Assembly (NCBI GenBank): GCA_036345935.2
Contig: JADWOT020000002.1
Span: 21,206,355 to 21,270,354, forward strand
Direction: 5' to 3'
From: Taenia hydatigena
Lineage: Eukaryota; Platyhelminthes; Cestoda; Cyclophyllidea; Taeniidae
Length of the DNA stretch: 64,000 bases
The notes beneath the pieces were generated by a model. That model did no database searches. It was not told the origin of the DNA and saw only the letters and a list, made by a program, of their open reading frames with translations. Positions 13,201 through 26,000 of this stretch are shown piece by piece. The translations under genes were made by a program, and so were the position numbers. The number at the start of each line of letters is the position of its first letter. The stretch's first letter is position 1.

Positions 13201-16200
13201 TATGTCCCGAGCTCACTCTCGTTGCTCCCTCCTCGCATGCTCAATTGATGCGAGTCCTGAAGAATTAGAAGCTGACGGGCCCTATGGACTCATCAAGGGA
13301 CATGCCTATTCCATCACGGATGTCCGAACGGTACGTTTTTTGGAGCTCTCTAGTCTGCTATGGATGAAGTAGTCAGTGGCGTTGGTGGGTGCAAGGAGGG
13401 CTCTCTGTGGTCATGTCTCTACCCTCTTGTCAACTGTAATCTCATCTCCTAGTTGGTAATTTTGTTGACTAGAAGAACTTCAAGCAATCATTCTTGAGCT
13501 TGTTTCGACCACCATTCTTGTTGTGATCCTTACCTCCCATATTTCTCCAAGTGATTGCTATTGGGCGATCACGTGTGGGATAGAATGGGTAGTCGGTGGA
13601 TGACGGTGAGCGAGAAATGAGGGTGGATAGGGCTGGGCTGTCCGGTTTCGGTGGTATTTGCAGCCAAAAAAGACCAAACAAACAATTAGGGCTTTTAGCC
13701 ATCTCTTGAAGGAGTGAATTAGAGGGGATTGAAGACTTCCAAAAAATTTAATCTCTCACTGAAACCTGCATCACTTTCAAACACTTATCAATTGCTATGT
13801 GCTTAGTTTTCCTCCCTCCTACTAATATCCTAGTGAGTAGCATTGTAGATCCATTTAAGTGGGAAAGCCGGATTTTTTCTTTTATCCACCCAACGATCTT
13901 GGGCGGTAAAAGAAATCTTTGTTTGGTTGGGAGAAGGTAAATGCCAATTACTGGTTTCGCGAGAACGGAAGACGGTGGCTATTTGGATCAAAGACCTCGA
14001 CTTGATGCGTCACTGGCCTCCAAGTCGTCAGACGAGAGTAGAATAATCGGCTAACTTTCTTTTTGCTTGTAGCTCAATGCCAGAGTAAGTTTGCACGTTT
14101 GTGTGTCTTGCACCATCTTGTAACCTCTGTCAATATGACAGGTGATCCATCTGTTCACTTACCCACCAACGCACCACCCTACCAGTTAAGAGGATAATCA
14201 CATTTTGGTCATTTTTTTTCCTTCGACCAGAGCAGTACAGTAGAGATTCGCTGGCATCCTGACGGTTCTGTGGTAGAGTTGGAATGCCATCTTATGTCGA
14301 ATGCTGCATGGCCTCTTGGCTGCGTGTTTTTCCTCACATAAAGGACTGTCTCCCCTTCCGTCCTCTTCAAGACAGACTTGTTGTTATAAGTTGGTTTGAT
14401 TGGCAAGTAAAGGTGGACTTTAGGAGTGGAAGAGGCTATGAAACCCGGATCCAGCGATTCAAGGAGATACGTGTGCAAAGAATTGGAGATCGGCTTGTGC
14501 ACCTTTCTCACCACGCTTTCAAATTTGGTGGTCATGTTTCTGTTAGGTGATTACCATAGATGGCAGTTTAGGCAGTAGCCAGGTAAAGAGCAGCTAAAGT
14601 AGTTTTAAAACTTTTCTTCAGGCGATCATGAAAGTCCTATTGATTAAATAGTAATTCTAAGTCCGTTTTCTTCATTTCTGCTTGAACTATTTTCTCCCTC
14701 TTTCCCATTTAGCGTTAATGTACTTTATTTCTCGAAGGTGAAATTCTGCTGGTCTTAACCCCCTACTCCATCGCCATATTTGCTAATGTGTTTAAAAAGC
14801 AATTTGGTTGTAAAAATTATCGGTTCTAAAAGTTCATTTACACCGACATGCACACGTGCATCACTTTTTTCCATTCCACACAGTTGGACTAATGTGATTG
14901 GTGCTTACACTACAATTACTGTTTTTGGATTGGCTGTTTGCACACATTCTTGCCTTGCTCGCGAGCCCTTTAATTTGGTTGTGGCATCCATATCTACTGA
15001 CGCCATTTCAGTAGCAACAATCATGTGGAAATAATTATGCATTGCTTTGGTCATCAAATGCACAATCCACTTGTACGATTTCTCTTTCACCCATAATTCA
15101 TACTGTAGATTCGTGAAAAAAGCGGAGATCAAGTGCAAATGATTCGGTTGAGAAACCCCTGGGGAAATGAACGGGAATGGGTGGGACCATGGAGTGACAA
15201 GTCGAAAGAATGGACTCGCATTTCACCAGAGGAGCGAATGAAAATTGGCCTGACTTTTGACAATGATGGCGAATTTTGGTAAGTATTGACATGTTTTTCT
15301 TTCTTTTTTTGCGAATGCAATCGGCAACTTAGTTTTTTTCAACCTCGTGAATCCTAAGCGTCTTATGCTTGTTCCGGAGAGAGCATCAAAAATGCATTGA
15401 TTTAGTTTAAAACAGCATGGAAGGAGGGGTTCTTGGTCTAGGGATGATTGCCACCCTTAGCTTTTTTAAGTGGCGATTGGTTTCATAACCAGAACAATTT
15501 AACGTTTCGGTAGTGGCGGTCGATTTTTTTCCTAGGTCTTATCAGCAAACACGTTAGATGCATTAGTCCTGCCTCGATTCTTTCCGATACTTGGAATCGT
15601 AAATGTCAATAAAGGATGAGTGCTTTTATGCAGGATGACTTTCAAGGACTTCAAGCGCTACTTCAGTCGCTTAGAGATGTGCCATTTGAGTCCCGATTTC
15701 GACCAGATGGAGAACACTGCAAGGGGTGCTCCACCGAAGCGAAAGTGGGAAATGACGAGGCACGAGGGCGAGTGGCTGAGAAATTCCACCGCTGGCGGAT
15801 GTCTGAATAACAGAAGTGTGTTTTTGAGACCAATTGTACTCAAGTTTATTTAAATTGCGTGGTTTGTCTATGGTCTCAGCTGTTTAACGTGTGTCGGAAC
15901 GCAGATTTCTCTATCCTTGCCTTTTAGACACCTTCTATATGAATCCGCAGATCCGTGTGTCTGTCGTGGATGCTGATGAAGCAGATGATGATCCGACGGG
16001 GACCATCGTGGTTGGTTTGATGCAGAAAGGAATGCGTGAAAAGCGCCAATCCCCGTTCTCTATCGGTTATGTAATTTATCCTGTAAGCTGGTAATCTGTG
16101 AAGTAGTTTTAACTAAATTTAATTATTTTAACTCATGTTTCTTCTATTTCCTTTCATACTGCAGTTTCCACCTGGCGCACCAGCGAACGCCTTGTTAACA

Positions 16201-19200
16201 CGCGAATTCTTCCTTCGTAATCCGATGTCCGCGCGCTCGATATTTGCCAACACCCGGGAGGTCTGTGGACGCCATAAACTTATGCCCGGCGATTATGTTA
16301 TTGTGCCTTCCACCTTTATGCCAAATGAGGAGGCGAAATTCCTGCTTCGAATATTCTCTGAGCGACCCTACAAAGCTGGGTATGTGGTCCAAAAAATTTA
16401 ACAACTCTCTTACTTTTTCTCACATTTTGAAGCATTTTTCTTCCATAAAATTGTCGTTAGTCACTAGGGGACAATGGAGATTCTATTATGAATCAAAAAT
16501 ACATGTAAAAAACGAGGTTGAACTCATAAAAATTCGCCTTTCTTTATTGCCTAGTTGATCAGCTGATTCATTTGATCCGGGTGTAGAAAAATCAACATGT
16601 GGTCAGCTGATTTGCATTGATCGCAATTCAGGCGGCGCGCGCTGAGGAAAATCGATATTTATTAGAAAGGCTGGTCAGCTGATCCGATAAGTCAGAGCTG
16701 TAGTTTAAGGGTTACAAAAAAATAGATATTGATTTGTGCTCCATTAATCGAATTTTAGTGCAAAAAGGAATGACACCGGAAGGAGGGCTAGAATTTAGCC
16801 CCTAAACTGTTCTGTTGTGAAAATGGGGTGGAGGGACTAGCAATGGAGATTACTGTCGGATCCCCTTGATTACAATGCCATGTCCAATGTCATTTTTAAT
16901 TCATGCATTTGATGTTTGACAGCATTTGGATGTTATCATATGGGATTATTAACGCTAGAAGAGGTCGTAAAGTAGCTAAGCTTGCGAAAAATGGTATTAT
17001 TTTTTTCCATTTTTAGCGAATTGGACGATCAGATTGTGTGTGGTGTCGATCCCGCAGCGGTGCGTATGCTGTGTTACTATTGCGTAGCAGATTTTCTCAT
17101 TCTTTTGACCACAATAAGTAAGCTCTATCCGCGGCACCATTTTTGCATTTTTTTACCCACAGTTTCACACACAACAGAGCAGTATGTTCTTTTTGAATTG
17201 ACGGAGTTTTGGGCAATCATTGATTAAAGTCTGCGATCTCCTGCTTGATTATTGGTTAACGTCGGTGTTATTGATTTTTGCGTTTGCTTACTGGTCGATA
17301 ATTCAGACAATCACAGCGCGAATTTCTACAGTTTCTCGCTTTTGATAGCTTATTTAAGTGGCTTATTTCCAAACCACTTCTTAGTGTGAAATCAGTGACA
17401 GGTTAATCGAAAATGCATAGTTTACTTTGATAAAACGTGAAGAAGTCTCTCGAAATCCAAATTTCAATCAAAGGAATTACTAAAGCTGGCAGAGAATATT
17501 ACCTTTTCTCCGCGTGCGTCTGTCATATAGCCGTTGCCGGTCACGCCGAAGGACGAGGAAATGATTGCAAAGTTGAAGTCTGCTTTCGACGCCATTGCTG
17601 GCGGTACTGGTGACATTGAAGCCGAGGATTTGCGCAACATTTTGAACAGAGTCTTCGAGAACAAGGGTTAGTTTCTTCACTAAAATCGACCAACCACTGT
17701 TTGTTTTTTGTGCCATTTTTAAACCTTAGTCGGTCGTTGCAGTCTCAACAGTGAAAGTCCCAGTTTTTTTGAGCATAATCTGCTTTTAATTTGAATCAAA
17801 CATTCTTTTTTTTACAGTCGGTGAATGCTTCGAAGGATTTAGCTTGGAGACGGCAAGGAGTATGGTCGCGCTTATGGATGTATCCTTTTAATTGTTGTGG
17901 GGAAGATTCCAAGGTTTTGCGGGGTTCCTGAATGTCATTTTTTGCTGCACCGTTTCCATATTCCCCTGCTGCCTGAACCCTGAGGTTAGAGGTCACTAAA
18001 GGCGGAGGACCCGATCAGTCTAATTATCGACATTGTCCCTATTAAAGCAATTTCAACATTGAGGGGTTTGTGGATCTCGTTTGGCCCTCTTGGGATTGAT
18101 GACACCACATCTACTGAGTCCTCGAAATTGCGAATATTTGTGAATGTGTCGTTCTGTGTGTGTCGTGTGCGAATGTCTGTGTTTTGTGCTGCACTATCGG
18201 CGTTGATGACGGTGTTTCTTCGCACACTCAGTACCTGTTCACAGCTCTAATCAAATGTCGTGACGTGATAGGTTGGGGACCAATCACCATGATCGAGATC
18301 CGATCGGATCGCCATCATTGGCACCTTGAAATAGACGAAAGATGTGTGTGGGGGTTTGAATGTAACGCCATGCTTTTCGTTCGGAATAAACCTGGTTTCT
18401 TATCGCACATTGGCATTGTAACAGTGTTCATGCCATTGCATCTCCACGTCAGCATGCCTTGTGATGTGTACGGTGACACATTCACAATCTGGAAACGATT
18501 TTCGATGTTTATACAAAGTTACGTCGTTAAATTATTTCCGCTTCTACTCATGCGGACTGCTCAATTTGTCTCACCACGTCCACATTCAGCTCCAACGCTT
18601 TATTTGCCATTTTTAAACCTCCCCACCTCCTTCCAGAATAACTTATTCAGTGCTAATTCATCTCCGATCTCGCTATTCGATACAGAAAAATTCCAACATG
18701 CCGTGCAGCATCTTCCTTAACTCACATTGTCTTCTAGGTGGATACTAGTGGAACTCTTGGATTTGAGGAGTTCAAAACTCTGTGGTATGAACTCCGTCTG
18801 TGGTTGGTGAGTTGGACCCCTACATTAGTATTAGTCAACAGATGGGAAAAAACCTTAAATTTGAATTGCAACTTTTTTCCATTTTGGAAATGAGTCGATG
18901 AACTTCCTGCTTTTGTACTCAGACCATATTCAAAGAGGCGGATGCAGCGAAAGAAGGGAAGTTATGCACCTACGATCTACGAAACGTGCTGAGCGACATT
19001 GGAATCACCATTAGTAACGAGATCTTTAAGGCCATTGTCTGTCGATATGCACATGACGGTGTGATTGTCTTCGACGACTTTGTCCTTCTCCTCGTTCGAC
19101 TTATCACGGTGTTTGGGAAGTTCAAGGAGAACCTGGAGGATCGGGAATCGCTCAAGGCCTCCTTCTATGTCGACGAGGTGAGTTCATCCATCTCCTTTGG

Positions 19201-19891
19201 TATGCTCATTCATCTGCGTCCATTCGGATCTATCCATCCAACCACTCTTCCACCCTGCTGACATTCATTCAGCCATTTATCAATCAGTCAGTCATTTTCA
19301 TTCATTCTGCGTTCGTCTCACTGCCATGCCTCGAGTCCCATCGTCGGTGGACTCCCATTCGTAGTTTAGTTGCATACCTTGCATCGCAACGACAATAATA
19401 GTAGACGGTAGACTCACTCACCTAGCCATAAGACAGAAACAAGGGTATAATCCGGGGAGGAAGAGCTCTGGACTCGTAGAATTCAACACCTCTCTTTGTG
19501 GACCATTCGCATTAGGACCTTTACTCTCTCCATGCAGACTGGCACTTGGCTAAATCATATTCACGCTCATTTTAGTTTCTGCGCTGTGTCCTCTACACTT
19601 GAGTCCTCAGGCTTCCAAAAACTGCAATGCTTTCTACACTCCCTTTTGCTTTTGATCTTCTTGCCTAAACTGTCTTTCGTAACTTCAGAATTAATATTGC
19701 CTTGCCTTATCTCTATCTTGAAGGAATGAACTTTTTGTGGGGTGGACTGCTGGGTAAAGAGAATTGGATTTAAGTAGCGTTTGTTAATCGAAAAACGAGG
19801 AGAAAATAACTCATTCATTCATTCTATGCTCCAAATTCCTGCCCCGTAGTACCTGCGGGAGGTGCTACCGAATTGTGAAAAGTCAATTTAA
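10219..19891 (+). CDS. Calpain large subunit, calcium-dependent cysteine protease
   Basis: Classical calpain is a cytosolic Ca2+-activated cysteine protease; the schistosome relative Sm-p80 is a known antigen. Fifteen exons join without phase conflict: 10219-10581, 11123-11192, 11273-11334, 12586-12815, 13078-13330, 15109-15278, 15634-15815, 15928-16082, 16165-16379, 17017-17059, 17531-17666, 17818-17879, 18738-18806, 18923-19177 and 19850-19891 (stop TAA). They encode 768 residues. Residues 1-121 are a family-specific N-terminus with a Pro-rich stretch. The protease core carries Cys147 (GELGDCW), His317 (IKGHAYS) and Asn342 (LRNPWGN). The VVVDDRLPT and [13 protein letters not shown] motifs are also intact. 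Domain III (C2-like) spans about 400-567. Residues about 582-768 form a penta-EF-hand region, with a canonical loop starting at Asp647 ([12 protein letters not shown]). It ends tail-to-tail with HEATR6. The last exon is only 14 codons including the stop and is slightly less certain. Confidence 0.93.
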
Positions 19892-19924
19892 GTAGCAACG
19901 GGGGGCACCATAGCAACAGGAAAG

Positions 19925-19930
19925 TTTATT
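19925..19930 (-). terminator. Possible HEATR6 polyadenylation signal
   Basis: TTTATT on the + strand reads AATAAA on the minus strand, about 120 bp past the HEATR6 stop at 20049. It lies only 34 bp from the calpain stop codon, so the two 3' UTRs probably overlap. I found no canonical calpain signal in the gap. Confidence 0.4.
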
Positions 19931-19976
19931 TGGTTCCAATATACACACCCTAAAGTCGTAACAGAATTACAAAAGT

Positions 19977-20002
19977 GGAAGAAGAAGAAGAAGAAGAAGA
20001 AG
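19977..20002. repeat. (GAA)n microsatellite between convergent genes
   Basis: About eight GAA units lie in the short gap between the calpain and HEATR6 stop codons, probably within overlapping 3' UTRs. Confidence 0.8.
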
Positions 20003-20048
20003 GGTGAAAAAGTTTTCCTCTTCAATCAACCACGCCGGCGTGGGCTAC

Positions 20049-23000
20049 TTAGGAGGGGAGAGTGGTACCCAGTTGATCATCCGACGTGCTTAAATGTGTC
20101 CTTCGAAGAGTTTCTACTGTTTCCCCAATTTTCATGACATGGATAAGGCGGGTCAGGCCTTGTACCAACTCGGGAGTTAACAGCGAGGCGCTAGTGGCAA
20201 TTCGTACCTCTTCCTCCAAGGTTTTCACGGCCCCTGACAATTCATCTATCGCCTCATCCAACTTTAGGGTCTGTAGGAGGCTGTAGCGCTCAGCGAAGGA
20301 GATTACCATCTAAAAAGGGAAATATTGTTCGGTAGATTTGTGAGTAGATACAATCATACCTGGTCATCAAAAAGTGGTTAGGCTCAAGGTATGCGCCACA
20401 AGTGTTCGCAACCTCAGGAGAGAAATAGAGGATGCTAATTATTGGCTTTTTGGCCGGGTGAGGTCAAGCCCCAAATCCCAAGTCCCCAACATTAGCAACT
20501 TGATGGGGATGCTGCTTATTAGATTTATAAGTAGGCTTGTTTGAAACAATGTTTATCCTTACAGCCGCCAGCAGTATTTCAGGCCTTCCAATGCCTCGAG
20601 CATTTCTTTCCGAAAATTCTCCTCCACTCACCGGATGTTTTGGCACTCTTGCCAAACCGCCTCTGGTCACTCCGCCTGCATTCCCTTTCACCACTGCAGT
20701 GGCTACTACTTTTGCATCCTTGGCATATTGCCAACTGTTCTTCAAGTTGTCACTCAGCGCCTCATTTCCTTCTAACTCTTCCGAAATCCTGTTTAAATTA
20801 AGTAGGCCCTCATCCCAGTTCTGTTGAAGTCCATGAAGTGACAGAATACCGGCCTGAAGTAGTAATCGGCCCGCGATGAAGGGGCAGACCACCTGGTACT
20901 GCAACGCATCTGCTGCCACCGGCTTGGTGAAGTAGTGCCTTAAATCCGTGCTCAAGAATTGAAGACTACAGCTTAGGATGCTACCCGTCTGTTGAATGCT
21001 TGGGCCGCGCAGGAGTTGAAAGAGGAGGGATAAGCCTGCGTATGCTCGAACCTTAAAGTAGGGATCCGTGTTAAATGCTTCACAAAGCGCCTCCACTAAC
21101 TGATCTCCATTTGGAATCCGTTGGAGCAACCGACTTGAGGCGAGGGCTGCATTCCAGCGAATTTTTTCAGCTCCACTGATGTTGGCGGTGTGGAGACAGG
21201 TGTGAAAGATGCTTAAAACAAGGGAGTAATGTGAAGCCTGGAAATCCGAAGACTTGGAAGCTAATTCTACGAGATTAGCAAGAGTTTGCAGTGCATGTTC
21301 ACAGCGATATCCATCCTGTCCAGTCCAGGTTGTGTTTTGAGCGTCTGGAAAAAGGCGAGCGGAGAGTCCACTTCAATGTGGGGCAATAGAAAGTGAAACG
21401 AGACGAACTTACACAACAACTTGGAGAATTGAGGGAAGACTCCAGCCTTCTGGAATGTCTTGAAGAGTCAGGGCTTTTATGGTGCAAATCTCAAGGCAGT
21501 AGGCTATTTCACAAGCGACCCTGGCTGTTGCAGAGGAATACATTTGGAGGATGACCTTCATGGCGTAGGATAGGGGATTGGGTGGAATGAAGGGACTACT
21601 GAAGGTCGTTAAATACAAAATGTCCAATTAGTCAACCGGGAGTATTGGTCAACAGTGATTACAAATGAAACAGGCTTAAAGTCATGCCGTTTTCTTCCCC
21701 TAATTTACCTTTACAGTCTCAATGATGAATAGACCGGGAGGCCGGTGATTGAATAGTTTGGTGGGTGAGTGATTGAATGGATAGATTGATGGTTGAGTAA
21801 ATGGCTAAAGAGGCATATTAGCTCTCCCATGAATACTGTGATGGACGATTAGAAGGGAAAGTGATCTGATAGATGAAACTAACTCCCCCTTCTACTGAAT
21901 CCGGTTTCTGTTACATTATTCACCGCTGTCTTGGTTTCGGCTCACTTCGGTCTATGCCCTATGCAACACGTGGCCCACGGGCCATCTGAAGAAGATTAGA
22001 GTACAGTTGTCAAATGGAAAGAAAAAATATTTGGCATTCAAGCAGCTCGCTATTCTAACACGACAATCTCTTACCTAGCCGAAACAAACTCGATAAATTT
22101 TGCCAGTTGCCTGCGGTGCTTTGCTTTGCCCCGAAAACGGGCTCACAGCTAAGCAAGGAACCATCAAAGAACGCACTGAAATCGGTTTCAAACCTAACAT
22201 CTTCCCAACACATTACTAAAGCACGGAAGACGCCTGCCCACATGATTTCCAGTAAGCCGAACTCACTCTAGAATGGCTATTGTGCAGAGCTTGCGCAGAG
22301 CCTTTAAACTCGTCTCCACACCAGAGCAACTGCAGAAGGAGGCAAAAAGATTGACAGCTCGGGAACAAAGGCCAGTGCAAATCACCAAAAACGATGCTGG
22401 AAGCGGACAGGAGCGGGGAGGGAGAGCAAGGAGCTCAAAAAGTGATCCGAGTACTTGACACAGCCACCAACGTTCGGAGTCATCTATGAAGGTCTAAAGA
22501 TGGGGAAGGAACACCAAAAACATTTAAAAAGTTTGGAAACCCAAGAATAACTTCCCGGGAATGAGCCCAAGGAAACGGCATTCAATGTTGTTGACGTATA
22601 AAATTGAAAACCAATGTACATAAAACCTAGGTGTTTTTAGAAAGAATGAAGAAGATACAGGGCTAGGGGTAGCACAAAGTCGTCTGAGCAGAAACACAAA
22701 ATTTGATTTGGGGAATCCTGTAGCCTGATGTTTAAAATGACAAAACCTAAACATATTTACAAAGAAAATAATGTTCTTAAAAACAGTGTTAACAAGTAAA
22801 TCCGTCGGCTTCCATCACTTACGCATAATTTTGTTGGAATAAAATCCTAGGAACCACTTTAGAGCAAATTATATATGCTCCGTAAGTAAGTCGAGGCAAT
22901 CGAGCAACAAAAATCGAATGATATTATTCATAAAAAGGCAATAGTTAACCTGCCCTTTTGGTGTTAAGAAAGACCTGAAATCGCGTTTAAATGCACTAAC

Positions 23001-26000
23001 TAAATGCGTCTACACACAAGCGCACTGGCGCACAACATACGAATGACATAAATAGGCACAAACATTAAAGCATCCAGCTCTGCCTTTTTTCGTAAAAACA
23101 CACGATCTACTATTAGAAAAGGATTAAAGCAGTGCATTATGGATGCGAAAACCGAATTTCCTTTCTTTCACTCCCCTTGTCCCACTAAAGGCGAAATTTT
23201 CACCGACTACGTTGAAAGAGAGCACATCAAAAACGCCAATAAAAGTTTCTGCCCAAATCCCATCCCTTGGATTCCACCACCAGCTAAAACGACTAGTAAG
23301 CTAAAGTATTTTGACAAAACTTTCCCTACTTCACTTGTAGAAGCAACTCAACCACCAAAAGTAGTCAAAACTTTCGAAATCAGTCGAAATCGGCGAAGCA
23401 AGAGTTGGGACGAGCCAGACAAAGAAGAATTAATTGAGGACGTAAAGAAAAGTGAAACTGCTAAAGGGAAAAACGACGCCGACAAGAGCACCAGTTGGTC
23501 GCAAATGCGACGATGGGTGAAAGACATCGATCGGTCTATTGAAAACCTCTCAAACAGCGTTCGGGACCTCCTGAAGGTTAGATTTTGGAGGGAACACACA
23601 TTTTGGCCATAAATCTATGCCTACAACCTAGAATCCAATACGGAACTAGGCATGGAAATAGTCTCCCGATTTTACCTCTGTAGTCCCCTTTATGATGATT
23701 TTTTTCCCCAAATTTAAGGAGAAATCCACGGAGGACAAAGAACACATCCGCTTCCATCACGCGCCAGTGAAGGTGGGTAAATTTTATACGCTAGTAAGCT
23801 TCCCCAAAACAGCGGGGCGATTCATGGTGTGGTACATACCTTACTAGGACAGAACCACTTATGAAGAAGAACCGGCCATAGTTCAACATCACTTGGTAAA
23901 GGTACTCGCACCTCTTCTGTGCTACTTTTATGAGCTTTTCATTACCACTTAATTGGATGTGATTTCTCCACTGCAGGAGGTCAATAGCCATGGCATCGAA
24001 AGCACCGCGGTCGATCGCCTAACAGGAGAACTTAAAAGAACACGTAGGTCTGACTTAGCCATTTGATAAAAAAGTTGCCTGACTATGCTTGTCTAACCTA
24101 AGTGGACATTTTCATCGCATATATTGCTAATTTCGAATACTTAAATGGGTGAGATTGAAGCTAGAAATAAACCTTGCCAGAGATGACACGTCCAAGTAAT
24201 TGCAGGTCACTTTCGAGGTTTAAACACCAGATCACGCTCCTATTTCTCCGAAAACATTGACGACTACCACTGTTTGGTTAAATAAGAAGTCCTAAACACA
24301 TTCTAGGCGACGAGCTACACCAAGCGGAGACAAGACAGGCCTCCCTAGAGGCGCTAAAATCGCATCTCCAACTTCAACTGCGTCATCGATCTGCTCAATG
24401 CGAACGAATGACAGCACAGATGCGAAGCTCAGCTTCAAAAGCTCAACAGACAGTGGTTCAGTTGACACAAGAGTTAGCAGCTGCCGATGCAAGGATCCAA
24501 GCGTTGATGCGTCAACGGGAGTTGCTAAAACACGCTGCAAAGGGTCAAAAGCGGAGAGCAATGAAAGCGGAGGCAGAACTCGCCAGGATGAAGAGGCAGG
24601 AGGTGAGTTGCAACGCGACTTCGAAAAGGTTTGATTTAATGGGCAGAGATCGAAACAGCATGAGGAATGATTAGACCATCCAGGTGTAGTCGGAGAATCC
24701 TTAGGTACTTTTGATAATCGGGTCATGCCTTCTAAACTTTTAATACGTTTGCAAGAAGTTTTTCAGGGAGCCAGCGGAATGACGACAGATGATTTCATGG
24801 CATGGGTGCAACGGCCATGGCAAAACACCCAGTAGCTTCCAAATATCCACAGTAGAAATGCCCAGACGTGAAGGTTGTGAATTTGGCCGATGGGGATTAA
24901 GTTCTCGGGATAAATGAGCTCATCTAGTATAGTAAGTATGCTGTTGAATGATTTCAAGAATCTTACGAGACCACTAAGGACCTTTTAAAGCTTCAACATT
25001 CTCCAAGAGGTTTAACAGAGTGGAAGCGCATGGACGAGTGGAATAGGAAAGTATATATTAACCTCCTGCTGATCGGAGATTAGGATCCCAAGATGAACGA
25101 ATGAATGACGCGGTAGTCTTCCAAATCTGAGCCAGTCTCAGGAGAAAAAGCATGTAGAAGTGGGCACTTCTTCCTGTAGACTGAATCGACAGGTAGACAC
25201 GCATCAACAAGTGAGATGATTATCATGGTAATGGATACAAAGAAGAACTCGAAGACTTAATGGAGAAGTGCCCTTCCCGTCCAGCATATATGAGCTGAGT
25301 TAGAGAACAACAGTGATGAACTGAAAGCAGCTGCTCGATGAATGGTATGAATGTACGGAATTGTCGATGCCAGATGTTACACCAAACTAACTTTTCTTTA
25401 CGAAAAATAAATTGAACACTTTGGTTAAATGTTTTATGGAGGAGAGACATGGATAAATGGGCTTATTACGCGTTTATTCAAGCCATCCCTTCCCACCTTT
25501 TTTCCTTCCAGGCAACGGAAACAAAATGCAATCCCGGGGAGGACACAACAAAAGCCATTGCTCAGTTGGAGGAGGTAGGTGAACGAACTTCACCTACGGG
25601 CGTTGACCAAGTTAATTGCCAATTCACCGACTCAATAGATAATGAAGCGTAGAGCTAAGAAAACAAGCACTCTAGATTTTGATTACCATGCCGCGAGAAA
25701 TAGGGTCAAAGGAATTGAGGTTACACTTAAGGGGAAAAATAAAGAGAACAGGGCAGTCGCCCCTCGTCGTTAACAGGGAAAGAGCACATAAAACAAGGTT
25801 AAATCGGATGTTTTGACATTGTAATCAAAAAGTATTTATTCTCAGGATAACAAGCGACTTCGTGATCTGACAAGCGGTTATGAGGACCGACTGGCGGTGA
25901 CAGAAAAGGAGGTGGAAAAGCTGCGTGAAAAACTGGCTCAAACTGAGTCTCGAATCATCGAGTCTGCAAGTGAAGTGAAGGTACGACTGATTAGCTGGAG

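Noticed and set aside
14209..14550. Overlapping frames on both strands in calpain intron 5
   Set aside because: The calpain sequence is continuous from 13330 to 15109 without it, and I could not identify a transposon protein.
18160..18720. 186-codon open frame (+) inside calpain intron 12
   Set aside because: It lies between calpain exons whose phases match without it, has no recognisable domain, and about one frame of this length is expected by chance in 64 kb at this composition.
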